Position numbers and translations under genes: made by a program. From Novosphingobium sp. (GTDB lineage Bacteria; Pseudomonadota; Alphaproteobacteria; Sphingomonadales; Sphingomonadaceae), in assembly GCF_027489515.1 (NCBI RefSeq), contig NZ_JAIXZS010000083.1:187686-251685 (forward strand): a stretch of 64,000 nucleotides of DNA, written 5' to 3'. This document shows, in pieces, positions 35,372-45,483 of the stretch. Each line of letters begins with the position of its first letter. The stretch's first letter is position 1. The notes beneath the pieces were generated by a model. That model ran no database searches, was not told where the DNA came from, and saw only the letters and a program-made list of their open reading frames with translations.

Positions 35372-35986
35372 ATGACCGTCCATCACGGGCACGATGACGA
35401 TGACGTCAGCGAAGCCGGCAAGATCCCCGTTCCTGAGCACGTGCAGGAAGCGATCCGCACGCTGATCCGCTGGTCGGGCGATGATCCGGAGCGGGAAGGC
35501 CTGCTCGATACCCCGCGCCGTGTAGCGCGTGCGTGGAAGGAATATTGCCAGGGTTATGGCGAGGACCCGGCCGCGCACCTTGCCCGCCAGTTCGAGGAAG
35601 TGGGCGGCTACAACGAGCTGGTCCTGCTCAAGGACATCCCCTTCCAGTCACACTGCGAACACCACATGGCACCGATCATCGGCAAGGCGGCGATTGCCTA
35701 TCTGCCACGGAACAAGGTGGTCGGCATTTCCAAGCTGGCGCGCGTGCTCAATGCTTATGCGCGGCGATTGCAGATTCAGGAACGGCTGACTGCAGAAGTC
35801 GCGACCTGCATCTGGGACAACCTCAAGCCGCACGGCGTGGCCGTGGTGATCGAGGCGCAACACGGCTGCATGACCGGACGCGGCGTGCGCACGCCGGGTG
35901 TGGGCATGGTAACCAGCAGAATGATGGGGACGTTCCTTGAAGACAACCGCAGCCGCAAGGAAGTGCTCAGCCTGATGGGCTACTGA
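35372..35986 (+). CDS. folE: GTP cyclohydrolase I
   Basis: A 204-residue enzyme that converts GTP to 7,8-dihydroneopterin triphosphate, the first step of folate synthesis. The zinc ligand Cys95 lies in SHCEHHMAP, and His164 and Cys166 lie in QHGCMTGRGV. The GISKLARVLNAYARRLQIQERLT block and C-terminal SRKEVLSLM are typical. Length is normal for the homodecameric type I enzyme. The N-terminal His/Asp-rich stretch (HHGHDDDD) is a local oddity. The gene is in a run of rightward genes with ftsB before it and a hydrolase gene 22 bp after it. Confidence 0.95.
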   Translation: MTVHHGHDDDDVSEAGKIPVPEHVQEAIRTLIRWSGDDPEREGLLDTPRRVARAWKEYCQGYGEDPAAHLARQFEEVGGYNELVLLKDIPFQSHCEHHMAPIIGKAAIAYLPRNKVVGISKLARVLNAYARRLQIQERLTAEVATCIWDNLKPHGVAVVIEAQHGCMTGRGVRTPGVGMVTSRMMGTFLEDNRSRKEVLSLMGY

Positions 35987-36008
35987 TCGAGGAGGGTTCG
36001 GCGGACAT

Positions 36009-36884
36009 ATGCAGGGAATTGCACGACTTGCCGCCGGAGCGCTTTTGCTTGCCGCTCCTGCCACATGGGCGGCGCCCGCCATCCCGCCTGCAATCTACAC
36101 CGATCCGCCGGCCGACGCGAAGCATCCCGCCCGAATGGAAGTGCTTCATATCCCGACCGGTGGGGTCGAGATCAATGGCGTGGCTTATCTCGCCGCAGGT
36201 GCGGGTCCCCATCCTACCGTCGTGATCTGCCATGGTCTTCCCGGCAACGAGAAGAACCTCGATCTCGCGCAGGCGTTGCGGCGGCGGGGCTGGAATGCGA
36301 TCACATTCAACTATCGCGGTTCGTGGGGGAGCCCGGGCACTTACCGGTTTGGCCAGAACCCCGAGGATGCCCGTGCCGTGCTCGCGTTCCTGCGCGAGCC
36401 GGGAACGGCGGCGCGGCTTGGTATCGATAGCGGGCGCATGGCCATGGTCGGGCATTCGATGGGCGGATGGGTCACAGCGATGGCCGGCGCCGAGGAGCCC
36501 GACCTCAAGGGCCTCGTGATGATATCGGCAGCGGATCTGGGTCTGATCGGCCAGATGCCCGAAGCGGATCGGATCAAGCTGGTGGCCGAAAACAGCGAAA
36601 CCTTGAACAATACGCCGCAAGCGCTTTCGGACGAGTTCGCGGCCCATGCAGCCGAGTGGGATTTCGTGAGCCGCGCCGGTGCCCTGAAGGCGACGCCGCT
36701 GCTGGTGCTCACGTCAGACGACGGCCTTGCCCCGCATGGCGATGCGCTGGTTGCTGCCGTGCGCAAGGCTGGCGGCAGCAAAGTTCAGGCGGCCCATGTC
36801 GCGACAGATCACAGCTGGTCGGACCATCGCATCGATCTTGAGGCGCGTGTGATCGGCTTCCTTGAGCCGCTGTTCTCGCGGTGA
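36009..36884 (+). CDS. Exported alpha/beta hydrolase
   Basis: A 291-residue alpha/beta hydrolase with a signal peptide (residues 1-21, ending TWA). The nucleophile elbow GHSMGG places the catalytic Ser at S150. The oxyanion segment is CHGLPGNEKN, and the catalytic His is probably in ATDHSWSDHR near the C-terminus. Family members are esterases, peptidases or dienelactone hydrolase-like; the substrate is unknown. A clear GAGGAGG ribosome binding site precedes the ATG. The gene overlaps the MOSC gene by four bases (GTGA), so the two are coupled. Confidence 0.87.
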   Translation: MQGIARLAAGALLLAAPATWAAPAIPPAIYTDPPADAKHPARMEVLHIPTGGVEINGVAYLAAGAGPHPTVVICHGLPGNEKNLDLAQALRRRGWNAITFNYRGSWGSPGTYRFGQNPEDARAVLAFLREPGTAARLGIDSGRMAMVGHSMGGWVTAMAGAEEPDLKGLVMISAADLGLIGQMPEADRIKLVAENSETLNNTPQALSDEFAAHAAEWDFVSRAGALKATPLLVLTSDDGLAPHGDALVAAVRKAGGSKVQAAHVATDHSWSDHRIDLEARVIGFLEPLFSR

Positions 36885-37432
36885 CCGGCGTCTGCGCGAG
36901 TGTCGTAGCGGTCTGCCGTGACGGCGGGCACCGGTTTTCCAAGGGTGTGGCGGACGATGGGATCAGGCTCGTTGCCGGTCTCGGTGTTGAGGGTGATGCG
37001 CATAGCGGCGAGACGGTCAAGCATCGCTCGCGTGTGGCGGTTGATCCCTCACAGCCCAATCTGCGGCAAGTCCACCTGATCCACGCCGAACTGCTGGAGG
37101 AACTGGCCGAGAAGGGCTTCACCGTCTCTGCCGGAGGCCTCGGCGAGAATATCCTGACGCGCGGGATTGATCTGCTGGGGCTTGGAGCAGGATCTCAGCT
37201 CAGGATCGGCAAGGCCGTGATCGAGATCACCGGTCTGCGCAATCCCTGCGCCCAGATTGAGCGGTTCCAGGCGGGCTTGCTCGCCGCGGTGCTGGACAAG
37301 GCCGCGGACGGGTCGCTGATCCGAAAGTGCGGTGTGATGGGCATCGTGCTGCATGGCGGCGCTGTGCAGGTCGGCGATTCCATCATCGTCACGCCGCCTC
37401 CAGCGGGCCATCGCCCTCTCGCCCCGGTGTGA
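36881..37432 (+). CDS. MOSC domain-containing protein
   Basis: A 183-residue MOSC (molybdenum cofactor sulfurase C-terminal) domain protein. The characteristic GVEGDAH, RQVHLIHAELLEEL and AGGLGENILTRGIDL blocks are present, and the conserved Cys is in RNPCAQIERF. MOSC proteins transfer or carry sulfur for the molybdenum cofactor or act in detoxifying reductions. A link to the molybdenum dehydrogenase at 1726-4382 is conceivable but they are 32 kb apart. Translation starts with GTG at 36881, overlapping the stop of the hydrolase gene; no ATG is available near the conserved N-terminus. Confidence 0.9.
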   Translation: MTGVCASVVAVCRDGGHRFSKGVADDGIRLVAGLGVEGDAHSGETVKHRSRVAVDPSQPNLRQVHLIHAELLEELAEKGFTVSAGGLGENILTRGIDLLGLGAGSQLRIGKAVIEITGLRNPCAQIERFQAGLLAAVLDKAADGSLIRKCGVMGIVLHGGAVQVGDSIIVTPPPAGHRPLAPV

Positions 37433-37541
37433 CTGGTGCGGAGCAATCATATGTTGCCAAGCGGTCGTTCTCTGCACATCGAGGCCTGCCCATCATTCGT
37501 TTGGCCCCGGACATGACCGGGCGAATGCAGGAGACCGAACT

Positions 37542-37658
37542 ATGAGCACAGGCATACTTGCCGCGAGGGCGGTGGTGACTCTGGCGCTGGTCGAGCAGGA
37601 CCGTGCGCTGCTTCTGGCCGAAGCCGACAGCACGAGGGGCGCACCGCGTGAGAGCTAA
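37542..37658 (+). CDS. Possible 38-residue small protein
   Basis: A short frame with an ATG at 37542 and a good AGGAG ribosome binding site about nine bases upstream. The product (MSTGILAARAVVTLALVEQD, then a polar tail) has one weakly hydrophobic stretch. It overlaps the GTG start of the porin-like gene by 11 bases, so its main effect may be translational coupling. I do not recognise it, and its being a gene is uncertain. Confidence 0.4.
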   Translation: MSTGILAARAVVTLALVEQDRALLLAEADSTRGAPRES

Positions 37659-38400
37659 ACCCTTGGCCGGTCTGGCAAAGCTGATGCTGGCAGGGGGGAT
37701 CGTGCTTCTGCCAGGTGAGGCAGTACGGGCACAATCATTTGATGCCGGGATCGAGGCGGCGAGCAATGATGTGCGCGCCGGGATCAGTTGGAGCGGCGGA
37801 CGGGCCACGGTCTCGGCCGATGCGCTGCTTGATCTCGGACCGGTCGATACGTCGCTTCGGGTGGCAGCGCTGCGCGGCGCATCGCGTCATGCCGGGGCGG
37901 AGGCGGTGGCCGATGTGGCGGTCGGTCGCAACTGGGCGCTCGGCGCCGTTACACTTCGCACCGAGGCGGTTGGCCACGTCTTCACAGGCGCCGCGCAGCG
38001 CATGGATTTCGGCGAGCTTGTGGTCGGCGCCCGTTACGATCTCGGCCCGCTGCGGCTTGCGGCAACAGCCTGGTATGCCCCGGAGCAGAGCACGATCGGC
38101 GGCGACAACCTCCATCTTCGCCTCGCTGCCGACGGCGGGATTCCTGGCCTGCCGATCACATTGTTGGTAAGCGTGGGCCATACAACGGGAGGCGGCAGTG
38201 ATCCCCGAGCAGCGCGGTTGCGACCGGGCGGGGACTACACGGATTGGAAGCTGGGCGCAGAATACACGCGCTATCCGCTGACATTCGGGATCGACTACGT
38301 GGGGACCTCGGTGGCTGAAGATCGGGCAGCAACCTCTGCTTTTGCGGATCTTGCGGGAGCCGGTGACCGCGTGGTCGCGCGAGTGCGGTTCTCGTTCTGA
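37648..38400 (+). CDS. TorF-like putative outer-membrane porin
   Basis: A 250-residue protein with a signal peptide (LMLAGGIVLLPGEAVRAQ) and a mature part made of alternating amphipathic strands (ATVSADALLDLGPVDTSLRV, GELVVGARYDLGPLRLAATA), ending in the outer-membrane terminal pattern RVRFSF. This resembles the TorF family of putative porins. Translation most likely starts at GTG 37648, which has a GAGGGGC ribosome binding site; the upstream ATG at 37603 would add a non-signal extension. It precedes katG on the same strand by 134 bases. Confidence 0.7.
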   Translation: MRAKPLAGLAKLMLAGGIVLLPGEAVRAQSFDAGIEAASNDVRAGISWSGGRATVSADALLDLGPVDTSLRVAALRGASRHAGAEAVADVAVGRNWALGAVTLRTEAVGHVFTGAAQRMDFGELVVGARYDLGPLRLAATAWYAPEQSTIGGDNLHLRLAADGGIPGLPITLLVSVGHTTGGGSDPRAARLRPGGDYTDWKLGAEYTRYPLTFGIDYVGTSVAEDRAATSAFADLAGAGDRVVARVRFSF

Positions 38401-38415
38401 GATTGATCAGAACAG

Positions 38416-38455
38416 CGATCACTGTGCGCATTTTGATGGTCAAATACGATCACTG
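38416..38455 (+). promoter_or_regulatory. Direct repeats upstream of katG
   Basis: CGATCACTG occurs at 38416-38424 and again at 38447-38455, 31 bases apart (about three helical turns), 80-119 bases before the katG start. Same-face spacing suggests activator half-sites, for example for an OxyR-type regulator, but no consensus match is claimed. Confidence 0.4.
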
Positions 38456-38498
38456 CCATGAAGTTTACTCGCTTCCCGCCATAAGCCGCGAGGCGTAG

Positions 38499-40718
<2,220 letters not shown>

Positions 40719-40731
40719 TCAGCCCGTGTGA

Positions 40732-41403
40732 TCAGCCCGCCAGGGTTCGCTGGAACAGCCGCCTGATCAGCCACGGCTCGAGCAGGCGGCCCAGCAGCCA
40801 CAAGGCGGCAAAGATGCCGGCGAAGACATAGGCGGGGGTGGGGGAGAAGCCGTCCTTCTCCCCCTTGCCGTCCTTCTTCTTGTCGTCCTTCGGCTTTTCA
40901 GGAGCAGGTGCGCCGAGGAACTTGTCGACGGGATTGAGCTGGATCTCGCCCTTCTTGTCCTTCTTTGCTTCGTCCTTCTTGGCCTTTTCTTCCGCCTTGG
41001 GCTTTTCGAGCGAGCCCAGATATACCGTCAGCTGGCCGACCGCGAGGAACAGCAGCGGGGCAAGGAAACAATAGAGCAGCGCGCGGCTGACGAGATGGTA
41101 GCGCAGCACCGCGCCCTCTCCGGCGGGATCGATGCGCAAGGTGCCGTGATCGACAACCGAAAGCGGATCCTGCGCAAGCTGGTCGCGCTTGGTCACCTTC
41201 ACAAGGTCGCCCATCCGCGCGTGGGTTGTGCCCGAATGCGCAAACAGCGGATCGAGCTTCGCGAAAGCCTCGTCAGCGGACTGCCCATCCGCAAGCGGGA
41301 CTTCGCCGCGAATATGCCAGATCCATGCGATCCAGCGCAGCGCCGATCCTGTCCCGCCCATGGATGAAACCATTCCGCCGTTCGGTGTGCTGAGCGATGC
41401 CAC
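40732..41403 (-). CDS. Membrane protein of unknown function with Lys-rich linker
   Basis: A 223-residue protein. An N-terminal soluble part (residues 1-100) is followed by a transmembrane helix (ALLYCFLAPLLFLAVGQLTVY). A strikingly charged Lys/Glu/Asp linker comes next (KAEEKAKKDEAKKDKKGE), then a second transmembrane helix (PAYVFAGIFAALWLLG) near the C-terminus. I do not recognise a family. Translation starts at GTG 41403, three bases after the sterol desaturase stop, so the two genes are cotranscribed and may work together in the membrane. It converges on katG with a gap of only 13 bases. Confidence 0.68.
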   Translation of the reverse strand: MASLSTPNGGMVSSMGGTGSALRWIAWIWHIRGEVPLADGQSADEAFAKLDPLFAHSGTTHARMGDLVKVTKRDQLAQDPLSVVDHGTLRIDPAGEGAVLRYHLVSRALLYCFLAPLLFLAVGQLTVYLGSLEKPKAEEKAKKDEAKKDKKGEIQLNPVDKFLGAPAPEKPKDDKKKDGKGEKDGFSPTPAYVFAGIFAALWLLGRLLEPWLIRRLFQRTLAG

Positions 41404-41406
41404 CCG

Positions 41407-42408
41407 CTATTCCGCCGGCACAGCAGAATGGTCGTCGAAGAACGGTTCGCGCGTCTTGCGCTCCTTGTAGGCCTTCCACCCTTCGGTAAAGGGGTAGAGC
41501 ATCTGTTCGCGGATCGACATGCGCCGCCCGCCTTCCATGCCGAGCAGCTCGGCCTCGCCATCGATGCACGTGCCGAACATGCGGTCGATGAAGATGAAGG
41601 TGTTCGCGTAATTGCTGCGGGTCGATTCAAAATCCTGCGAATGGTGAAGGCTGTGGTGCTCGGTGGTGTTGAATGCCCAGCGCCACCAACGCGGCGAATT
41701 GAAGCGCACGTTGATGTGCTGATAGGCGCCCACCGACATGCCGATTGCGCCTGCCAGCAGGAAGGCGCGCGGCAGGAAATCGAACAGGCCGCCGATCCCG
41801 AGGCCGATCAGGAACAGCTCGACCGGGTTGCCCACCGCGCCTTTGTGAACGTTGAGCTGGGTGATGTAGTGGTGCACCGAATGCGGAAGCCACAGGGGAT
41901 ACCAGTTGTGCATGCCGCGATGCATCCAGTACTGGCCGAAATCGAAAATGAACAGGATCAGGAAGGCCTGAACGAGCAAGGGCAGGCCCGTGAACCACGC
42001 AAACTTTTCGAGATGGAGGCCTGACTGCAGTGCTTCGATCGCAACGTCGCTGCCGATGTAGTTCTCGGCCAGATTGACCATCGTGTAGGACACGCCGACG
42101 TAGAACAGATCGGTCGCGAGTTCCTTCCAAGTGATGCGCCAGCTTTCATGGCGCGGGTTCGTCAGCTCGAGGATCTGGAGAAGCACTCGAAAGCCGATGC
42201 CGATGCCGATGGCAGTCGAAGCTTTGGCGATCGAGTTTGGCGCATAGTACCAGAAAGCGATCATCCCGAAGAAGACCGCAGGCTGGAACCAGGTGAAGAA
42301 CAGGCGCTTGAAGGGGCCGCCTTCGACCTTGGGGATGTTTTCCCACCCGATCGTTACCGGCGACTGGGTTCCGACAATTCGCTTCCCGACTCGTATACCG
42401 TCCATCAT
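41407..42408 (-). CDS. Sterol desaturase/fatty acid hydroxylase-family protein
   Basis: A 333-residue integral membrane di-iron enzyme. Histidine boxes HRGMH (near residue 162), HSVHH and EHHSLHH (near residue 250) supply the metal ligands, and hydrophobic segments flank them (FGMIAFWYYAP, LLVQAFLILFIFDFG). Family members hydroxylate or desaturate lipids, carotenoids or sterols. In sphingomonads carotenoid or hopanoid or sphingolipid substrates are all possible. It is followed after three bases by the Lys-rich membrane protein gene on the same strand. ATG 42408 and ATG 42405 are adjacent possible starts. Confidence 0.88.
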   Translation of the reverse strand: MMDGIRVGKRIVGTQSPVTIGWENIPKVEGGPFKRLFFTWFQPAVFFGMIAFWYYAPNSIAKASTAIGIGIGFRVLLQILELTNPRHESWRITWKELATDLFYVGVSYTMVNLAENYIGSDVAIEALQSGLHLEKFAWFTGLPLLVQAFLILFIFDFGQYWMHRGMHNWYPLWLPHSVHHYITQLNVHKGAVGNPVELFLIGLGIGGLFDFLPRAFLLAGAIGMSVGAYQHINVRFNSPRWWRWAFNTTEHHSLHHSQDFESTRSNYANTFIFIDRMFGTCIDGEAELLGMEGGRRMSIREQMLYPFTEGWKAYKERKTREPFFDDHSAVPAE

Positions 42409-42495
42409 GCGTCCCCATGGTGCGGTGCAGCGAGGGGGAGGATGGCAAATATTTGACGGTCGTCAAGCCCGCAGAACCGGGACTTTCGGGCTAAT

Positions 42496-42538
42496 TCATG
42501 CCGCAGTGCTGCGCCGTATGCGCTGCACTGCGGCATGA
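42496..42538. terminator. Long inverted repeat after the peroxiredoxin gene
   Basis: A 14-bp perfect stem (42496-42509 with 42525-42538), continued inward by GCGC/GCGC after one mismatch. It lies 18 bases past the peroxiredoxin stop and before the sterol desaturase gene. There is no clear U-tract, so it may stabilise a 3' end rather than terminate efficiently. Confidence 0.55.
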
Positions 42539-42556
42539 GTATTACGAATTATTACG

Positions 42557-43036
42557 TCAGAGGTTCTCGAGCACATACTCGGCCGAGGAAACCTTGAAGT
42601 CGCCCGGGGCTTCGACGTGGAGCTGTTCGACGGTCCCATCGTTGATAACCATGGCGAAACGCTGGCCACGGATGCCAAGGCCGAAGCCGGTGCCATCCAT
42701 GGTGAGGCCGAGCGCCTTGGCGAAATCGCCGTTGCCGTCGGCCAGCATGGTGACGTCCGCCGAACCGGCCGCCGCGCCCCAGGCCTTCATCACGAAGGGA
42801 TCGTTGACCGCAGTGCAGGCGATCTCGTCGATGCCCTTGGCGCGGATGGCGTCGGCCTTCTCGACGAAGCCCGGCAGGTGCTTGGCCGAGCAGGTCGGGG
42901 TGAACGCACCCGGGACCGAGAACAGCGCGACGCGCTTGCCGGCAAAGTATTCGGCGGACTGCACCGCATCGATGCCGTCGGCGGTGGCTTTCACCAGCTT
43001 CACGTCGGGCAGCTTGTCTCCAACCGCAATAGTCAT
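42557..43036 (-). CDS. Peroxiredoxin (Prx5/AhpE-like redoxin)
   Basis: A 159-residue thiol peroxidase. The peroxidatic Cys is in FSVPGAFTPTCSAKHLPGF, the signature of the Prx5 subfamily. GLGIRGQRFAMVINDG is the typical later strand pair. It reduces hydrogen and organic peroxides in the cytoplasm using glutathione or thioredoxin. The ATG at 43036 has a GAGGAT ribosome binding site; a TTG two codons upstream is not needed. With katG it gives two peroxide scavengers within 5 kb, though on opposite strands. Confidence 0.92.
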   Translation of the reverse strand: MTIAVGDKLPDVKLVKATADGIDAVQSAEYFAGKRVALFSVPGAFTPTCSAKHLPGFVEKADAIRAKGIDEIACTAVNDPFVMKAWGAAAGSADVTMLADGNGDFAKALGLTMDGTGFGLGIRGQRFAMVINDGTVEQLHVEAPGDFKVSSAEYVLENL

Positions 43037-43246
43037 GGGCAAGGATCCTCTTTCTGTTGATCTGTGCGTTGATGCGCGAGGGTGGATATAAGCGCGCAGT
43101 GTGACAGCGCAACCACTGCGGCAATCACCAGACAGCCGGTCCGGCGCATGGTTAAGTCCGCTTCACCGCGAGTCTTGAAGAACCGGTAAATCCTGAAAGC
43201 GAGAGTTGTTCCCGAAGCTGGGAGGCTTTGAGGGGAGATTCGGGAC

Positions 43247-43765
43247 ATGCGCCATGAAAAGCTTTCACGTACGATCACCGGCGGGGCCATCGCCTGCGCG
43301 ATGGTGGCGTCGGCCACGACATCCGCCAGCGCGGCGCCAACATGCTGGTCGGCCGACCTCGTTCGGGCGGCAAAGCTCAGGCAGCTTGATGTCATGCTGA
43401 TGGTCGGCTCGTTGCGCTGCCGCAGCACCGGACAGGATTATCGTGCCGCCTACGACCGCTTCCTGCTTCGCCACCGGCCCGCGCTGGGCAAGGCAAACAT
43501 GGCTATTCTTGGCGAAATGCGCGGGCGCTTGGGTTCGGTCGGCGCGCTCGACACGCTCGACCGGGCAAGCGTGCGCATGGCCAATCGATATGGCGAGCAG
43601 GCAGGTTATGGCTGCGGCGATCTGGCCGAGGTGACTGCCGCACTGGCCGAGAGCGGCGGCGAGGCGCTGGTGTCCGCAGCCGAAACTCTGGTTGGCGAGG
43701 ATGTGGCGCTCGAGGCCTGCCCGGTGCAGGTGGCGGTGGCCTCGCTGCCCGTCCGCCGCAAATAG
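43247..43765 (+). CDS. Exported hypothetical protein
   Basis: A 172-residue protein with a signal peptide (residues about 1-30, ending ASAAP). The mature part is helical and has four Cys residues (TCWSADLV, SLRCRS, GYGCGDL, EACPVQ), which could form two disulfides. I do not recognise a family. A GAGGGGAG ribosome binding site precedes the ATG. It stands alone between the divergent peroxiredoxin gene and the regulated ahcY leader. Confidence 0.72.
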   Translation: MRHEKLSRTITGGAIACAMVASATTSASAAPTCWSADLVRAAKLRQLDVMLMVGSLRCRSTGQDYRAAYDRFLLRHRPALGKANMAILGEMRGRLGSVGALDTLDRASVRMANRYGEQAGYGCGDLAEVTAALAESGGEALVSAAETLVGEDVALEACPVQVAVASLPVRRK

Positions 43766-43786
43766 CTGCGGGTTCGCCGCGGGGTG

Positions 43787-43806
43787 ATATAAAGACTTCT
43801 TTATAT
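43787..43806. promoter_or_regulatory. 20-bp palindrome upstream of ahcY (candidate SahR-type operator)
   Basis: ATATAAAGA, two bases (ct), TCTTTATAT: a perfect 9-bp inverted repeat, strikingly AT-rich for this genome, 102 bases before the ahcY start. Position and symmetry fit an ArsR-family regulator of S-adenosylhomocysteine metabolism (SahR), but the consensus was not checked. Confidence 0.6.
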
Positions 43807-43828
43807 ACCAATTGCGCAAAGACGAGAG

Positions 43829-43875
43829 GCCCGCTAAGGGGGTGGCATGCGAGCCCACCTCCCGGCGGGCTTTTT
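43829..43875 (+). terminator. Intrinsic terminator or attenuator in the ahcY leader
   Basis: GCCCGC (43829-43834) pairs with GCGGGC (43865-43870), followed by TTTTT. An inner stem GGGGGTGG with CCACCTCC (one G-U pair) makes a long hairpin. It lies 33 bases before the ahcY start, so it either ends upstream transcripts or attenuates ahcY. Confidence 0.8.
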
Positions 43876-43907
43876 GTCGTTTGAAATGCAATCTTGGAGA
43901 CTGCCTC

Positions 43908-45317
43908 GTGGCCAGCGTGCTTGACGCCCGAAAAGACTATGTGATCGCCGATATCGGCCTTGCCGACTTCGGGCGCGCCGAGATCAGGATTGCCGAGACC
44001 GAAATGCCCGGTCTGATGGCGCTGCGCGAGGAGTTCGGCCCTTCGCAGCCGCTCAAGGGCGCGCGCATCACCGGTTCGCTCCACATGACGATCCAGACCG
44101 CCGTGCTGATCGAGACGCTTGTCGCACTCGGCGCCGAAGTGCGCTGGGCGACCTGCAACATCTTCTCGACGCAGGACCACGCCGCGGCCGCCATCGCCGC
44201 TGCCGGCATCCCGGTCTTCGCCGTGAAGGGCGAGAGCCTGGCCGATTACTGGGACTACGTCGGGTCGATCTTCGATTGGGGCGATGATCTCACCGCCAAC
44301 ATGATCCTCGACGATGGCGGCGATGCCACGATGTTCGCGCTGTGGGGCGCGCGCGTCGAGGCGGGCGAGACGCTGTTCGAGCCGAGCAACGCCGAGGAAA
44401 TCGAGTTCGTCCGCGCGCTGACGGCGTTCCTGAAGAAGAAGCCGGGCTACCTCACCGCTTCGGTGAAGGCCATCAAGGGCGTCTCCGAAGAGACCACCAC
44501 CGGCGTCCACCGGCTCTACCAGATCGCCAAGGATGGCAAGCTGCCGTTCCCCGCGATCAACGTGAACGACAGCGTGACCAAGTCGAAGTTCGACAACCTC
44601 TATGGCTGCAAGGAATCGCTGGTCGACGCGATCCGCCGCGCGACAGACGTGATGCTGGCCGGCAAGGTTGCCTGCGTTGCGGGCTTTGGTGATGTTGGCA
44701 AGGGTTCGGCCGCTTCGCTCCGCCAGGGCGGCGCGCGCGTGATGGTCACCGAAATCGATCCGATCTGTGCGCTGCAGGCGGCGATGGAAGGCTATGAAGT
44801 CGTCACCATGGAAGAAGCGGTGAAGCGCTGCGACATCTTCGTGACGGCGACCGGCAACGAAGACGTTATCACCGCCGATCACATGAAGGCGATGAAGCCG
44901 ATGTCGATCGTGTGCAACATTGGCCACTTCGACAGCGAGATCCAGATCGCGGCGCTGTCAAACTACAAGTGGACTGAAGTGAAGCCGGGCACCGACCTTG
45001 TCGAGTTCCCCGACGGCAAGCAGATCATCGTGCTCGCCAAGGGCCGCCTGGTGAACCTCGGCTGCGCCACCGGCCACCCCAGCTTCGTGATGAGCGCAAG
45101 CTTCACCAATCAGACGCTGGCGCAGATCGAGCTGTTCACGAAGGCCGATCAGTACAAGAATGAAGTCTACGTGCTTCCCAAGCACCTCGACGAAAAGGTC
45201 GCGGCGCTGCATCTTGCCAAGCTCGGCGTTCAGTTGACGACGCTTTCCGAGAAGCAGGCGTCCTACATCGGTGTCTCGCAGCAGGGTCCGTTCAAGCCGG
45301 ATCATTACCGCTACTGA
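43908..45317 (+). CDS. ahcY: Adenosylhomocysteinase
   Basis: A 469-residue enzyme that reversibly hydrolyses S-adenosylhomocysteine to adenosine and homocysteine, keeping methyl transfer reactions running. Typical blocks are [16 protein letters not shown], the NAD-binding [20 protein letters not shown], and the C-terminal [10 protein letters not shown] with the conserved Lys and Tyr. It has the approximately 40-residue insertion of the proteobacterial long form. The start is GTG at 43908 (protein [15 protein letters not shown]), with a TGGAGA ribosome binding site eight bases upstream. The frame stays open upstream through the terminator hairpin, but that part is not conserved coding sequence. 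A 28-bp palindromic terminator follows. Confidence 0.96.
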   Translation: MASVLDARKDYVIADIGLADFGRAEIRIAETEMPGLMALREEFGPSQPLKGARITGSLHMTIQTAVLIETLVALGAEVRWATCNIFSTQDHAAAAIAAAGIPVFAVKGESLADYWDYVGSIFDWGDDLTANMILDDGGDATMFALWGARVEAGETLFEPSNAEEIEFVRALTAFLKKKPGYLTASVKAIKGVSEETTTGVHRLYQIAKDGKLPFPAINVNDSVTKSKFDNLYGCKESLVDAIRRATDVMLAGKVACVAGFGDVGKGSAASLRQGGARVMVTEIDPICALQAAMEGYEVVTMEEAVKRCDIFVTATGNEDVITADHMKAMKPMSIVCNIGHFDSEIQIAALSNYKWTEVKPGTDLVEFPDGKQIIVLAKGRLVNLGCATGHPSFVMSASFTNQTLAQIELFTKADQYKNEVYVLPKHLDEKVAALHLAKLGVQLTTLSEKQASYIGVSQQGPFKPDHYRY

Positions 45318-45363
45318 GCCAAGCCTCAGGCACACGCAGGGGCCTTGGCGCCGCTGCAATCAG

Positions 45364-45391
45364 GAAGGCCCGCGCAGCTGCGCGGGCCTTC
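45364..45391 (+). terminator. Terminator of ahcY
   Basis: A perfect 28-bp palindrome (arms GAAGGCCCGCGCAG and its complement) 46 bases after the ahcY stop, followed by TTCG. Confidence 0.8.
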
Positions 45392-45483
45392 TTCGTATGC
45401 GGACCGCTAATGCCACATCAATCCCACAGCTTGTGGCTTCTGTAACATTGTATTTTGACGCGCCGCACCCTAGCCAAGCAGCG

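Noticed and set aside
43766..43907. A SAM or SAH riboswitch before ahcY
   Set aside because: The conserved cores of the SAM-II and SAH classes as I know them are absent; the region is explained by a palindrome plus a terminator.
43812..43907. An N-terminal extension of ahcY
   Set aside because: The frame is open, but it runs through an intrinsic terminator and lacks family similarity; the GTG at 43908 has a proper ribosome binding site and gives the normal N-terminus.
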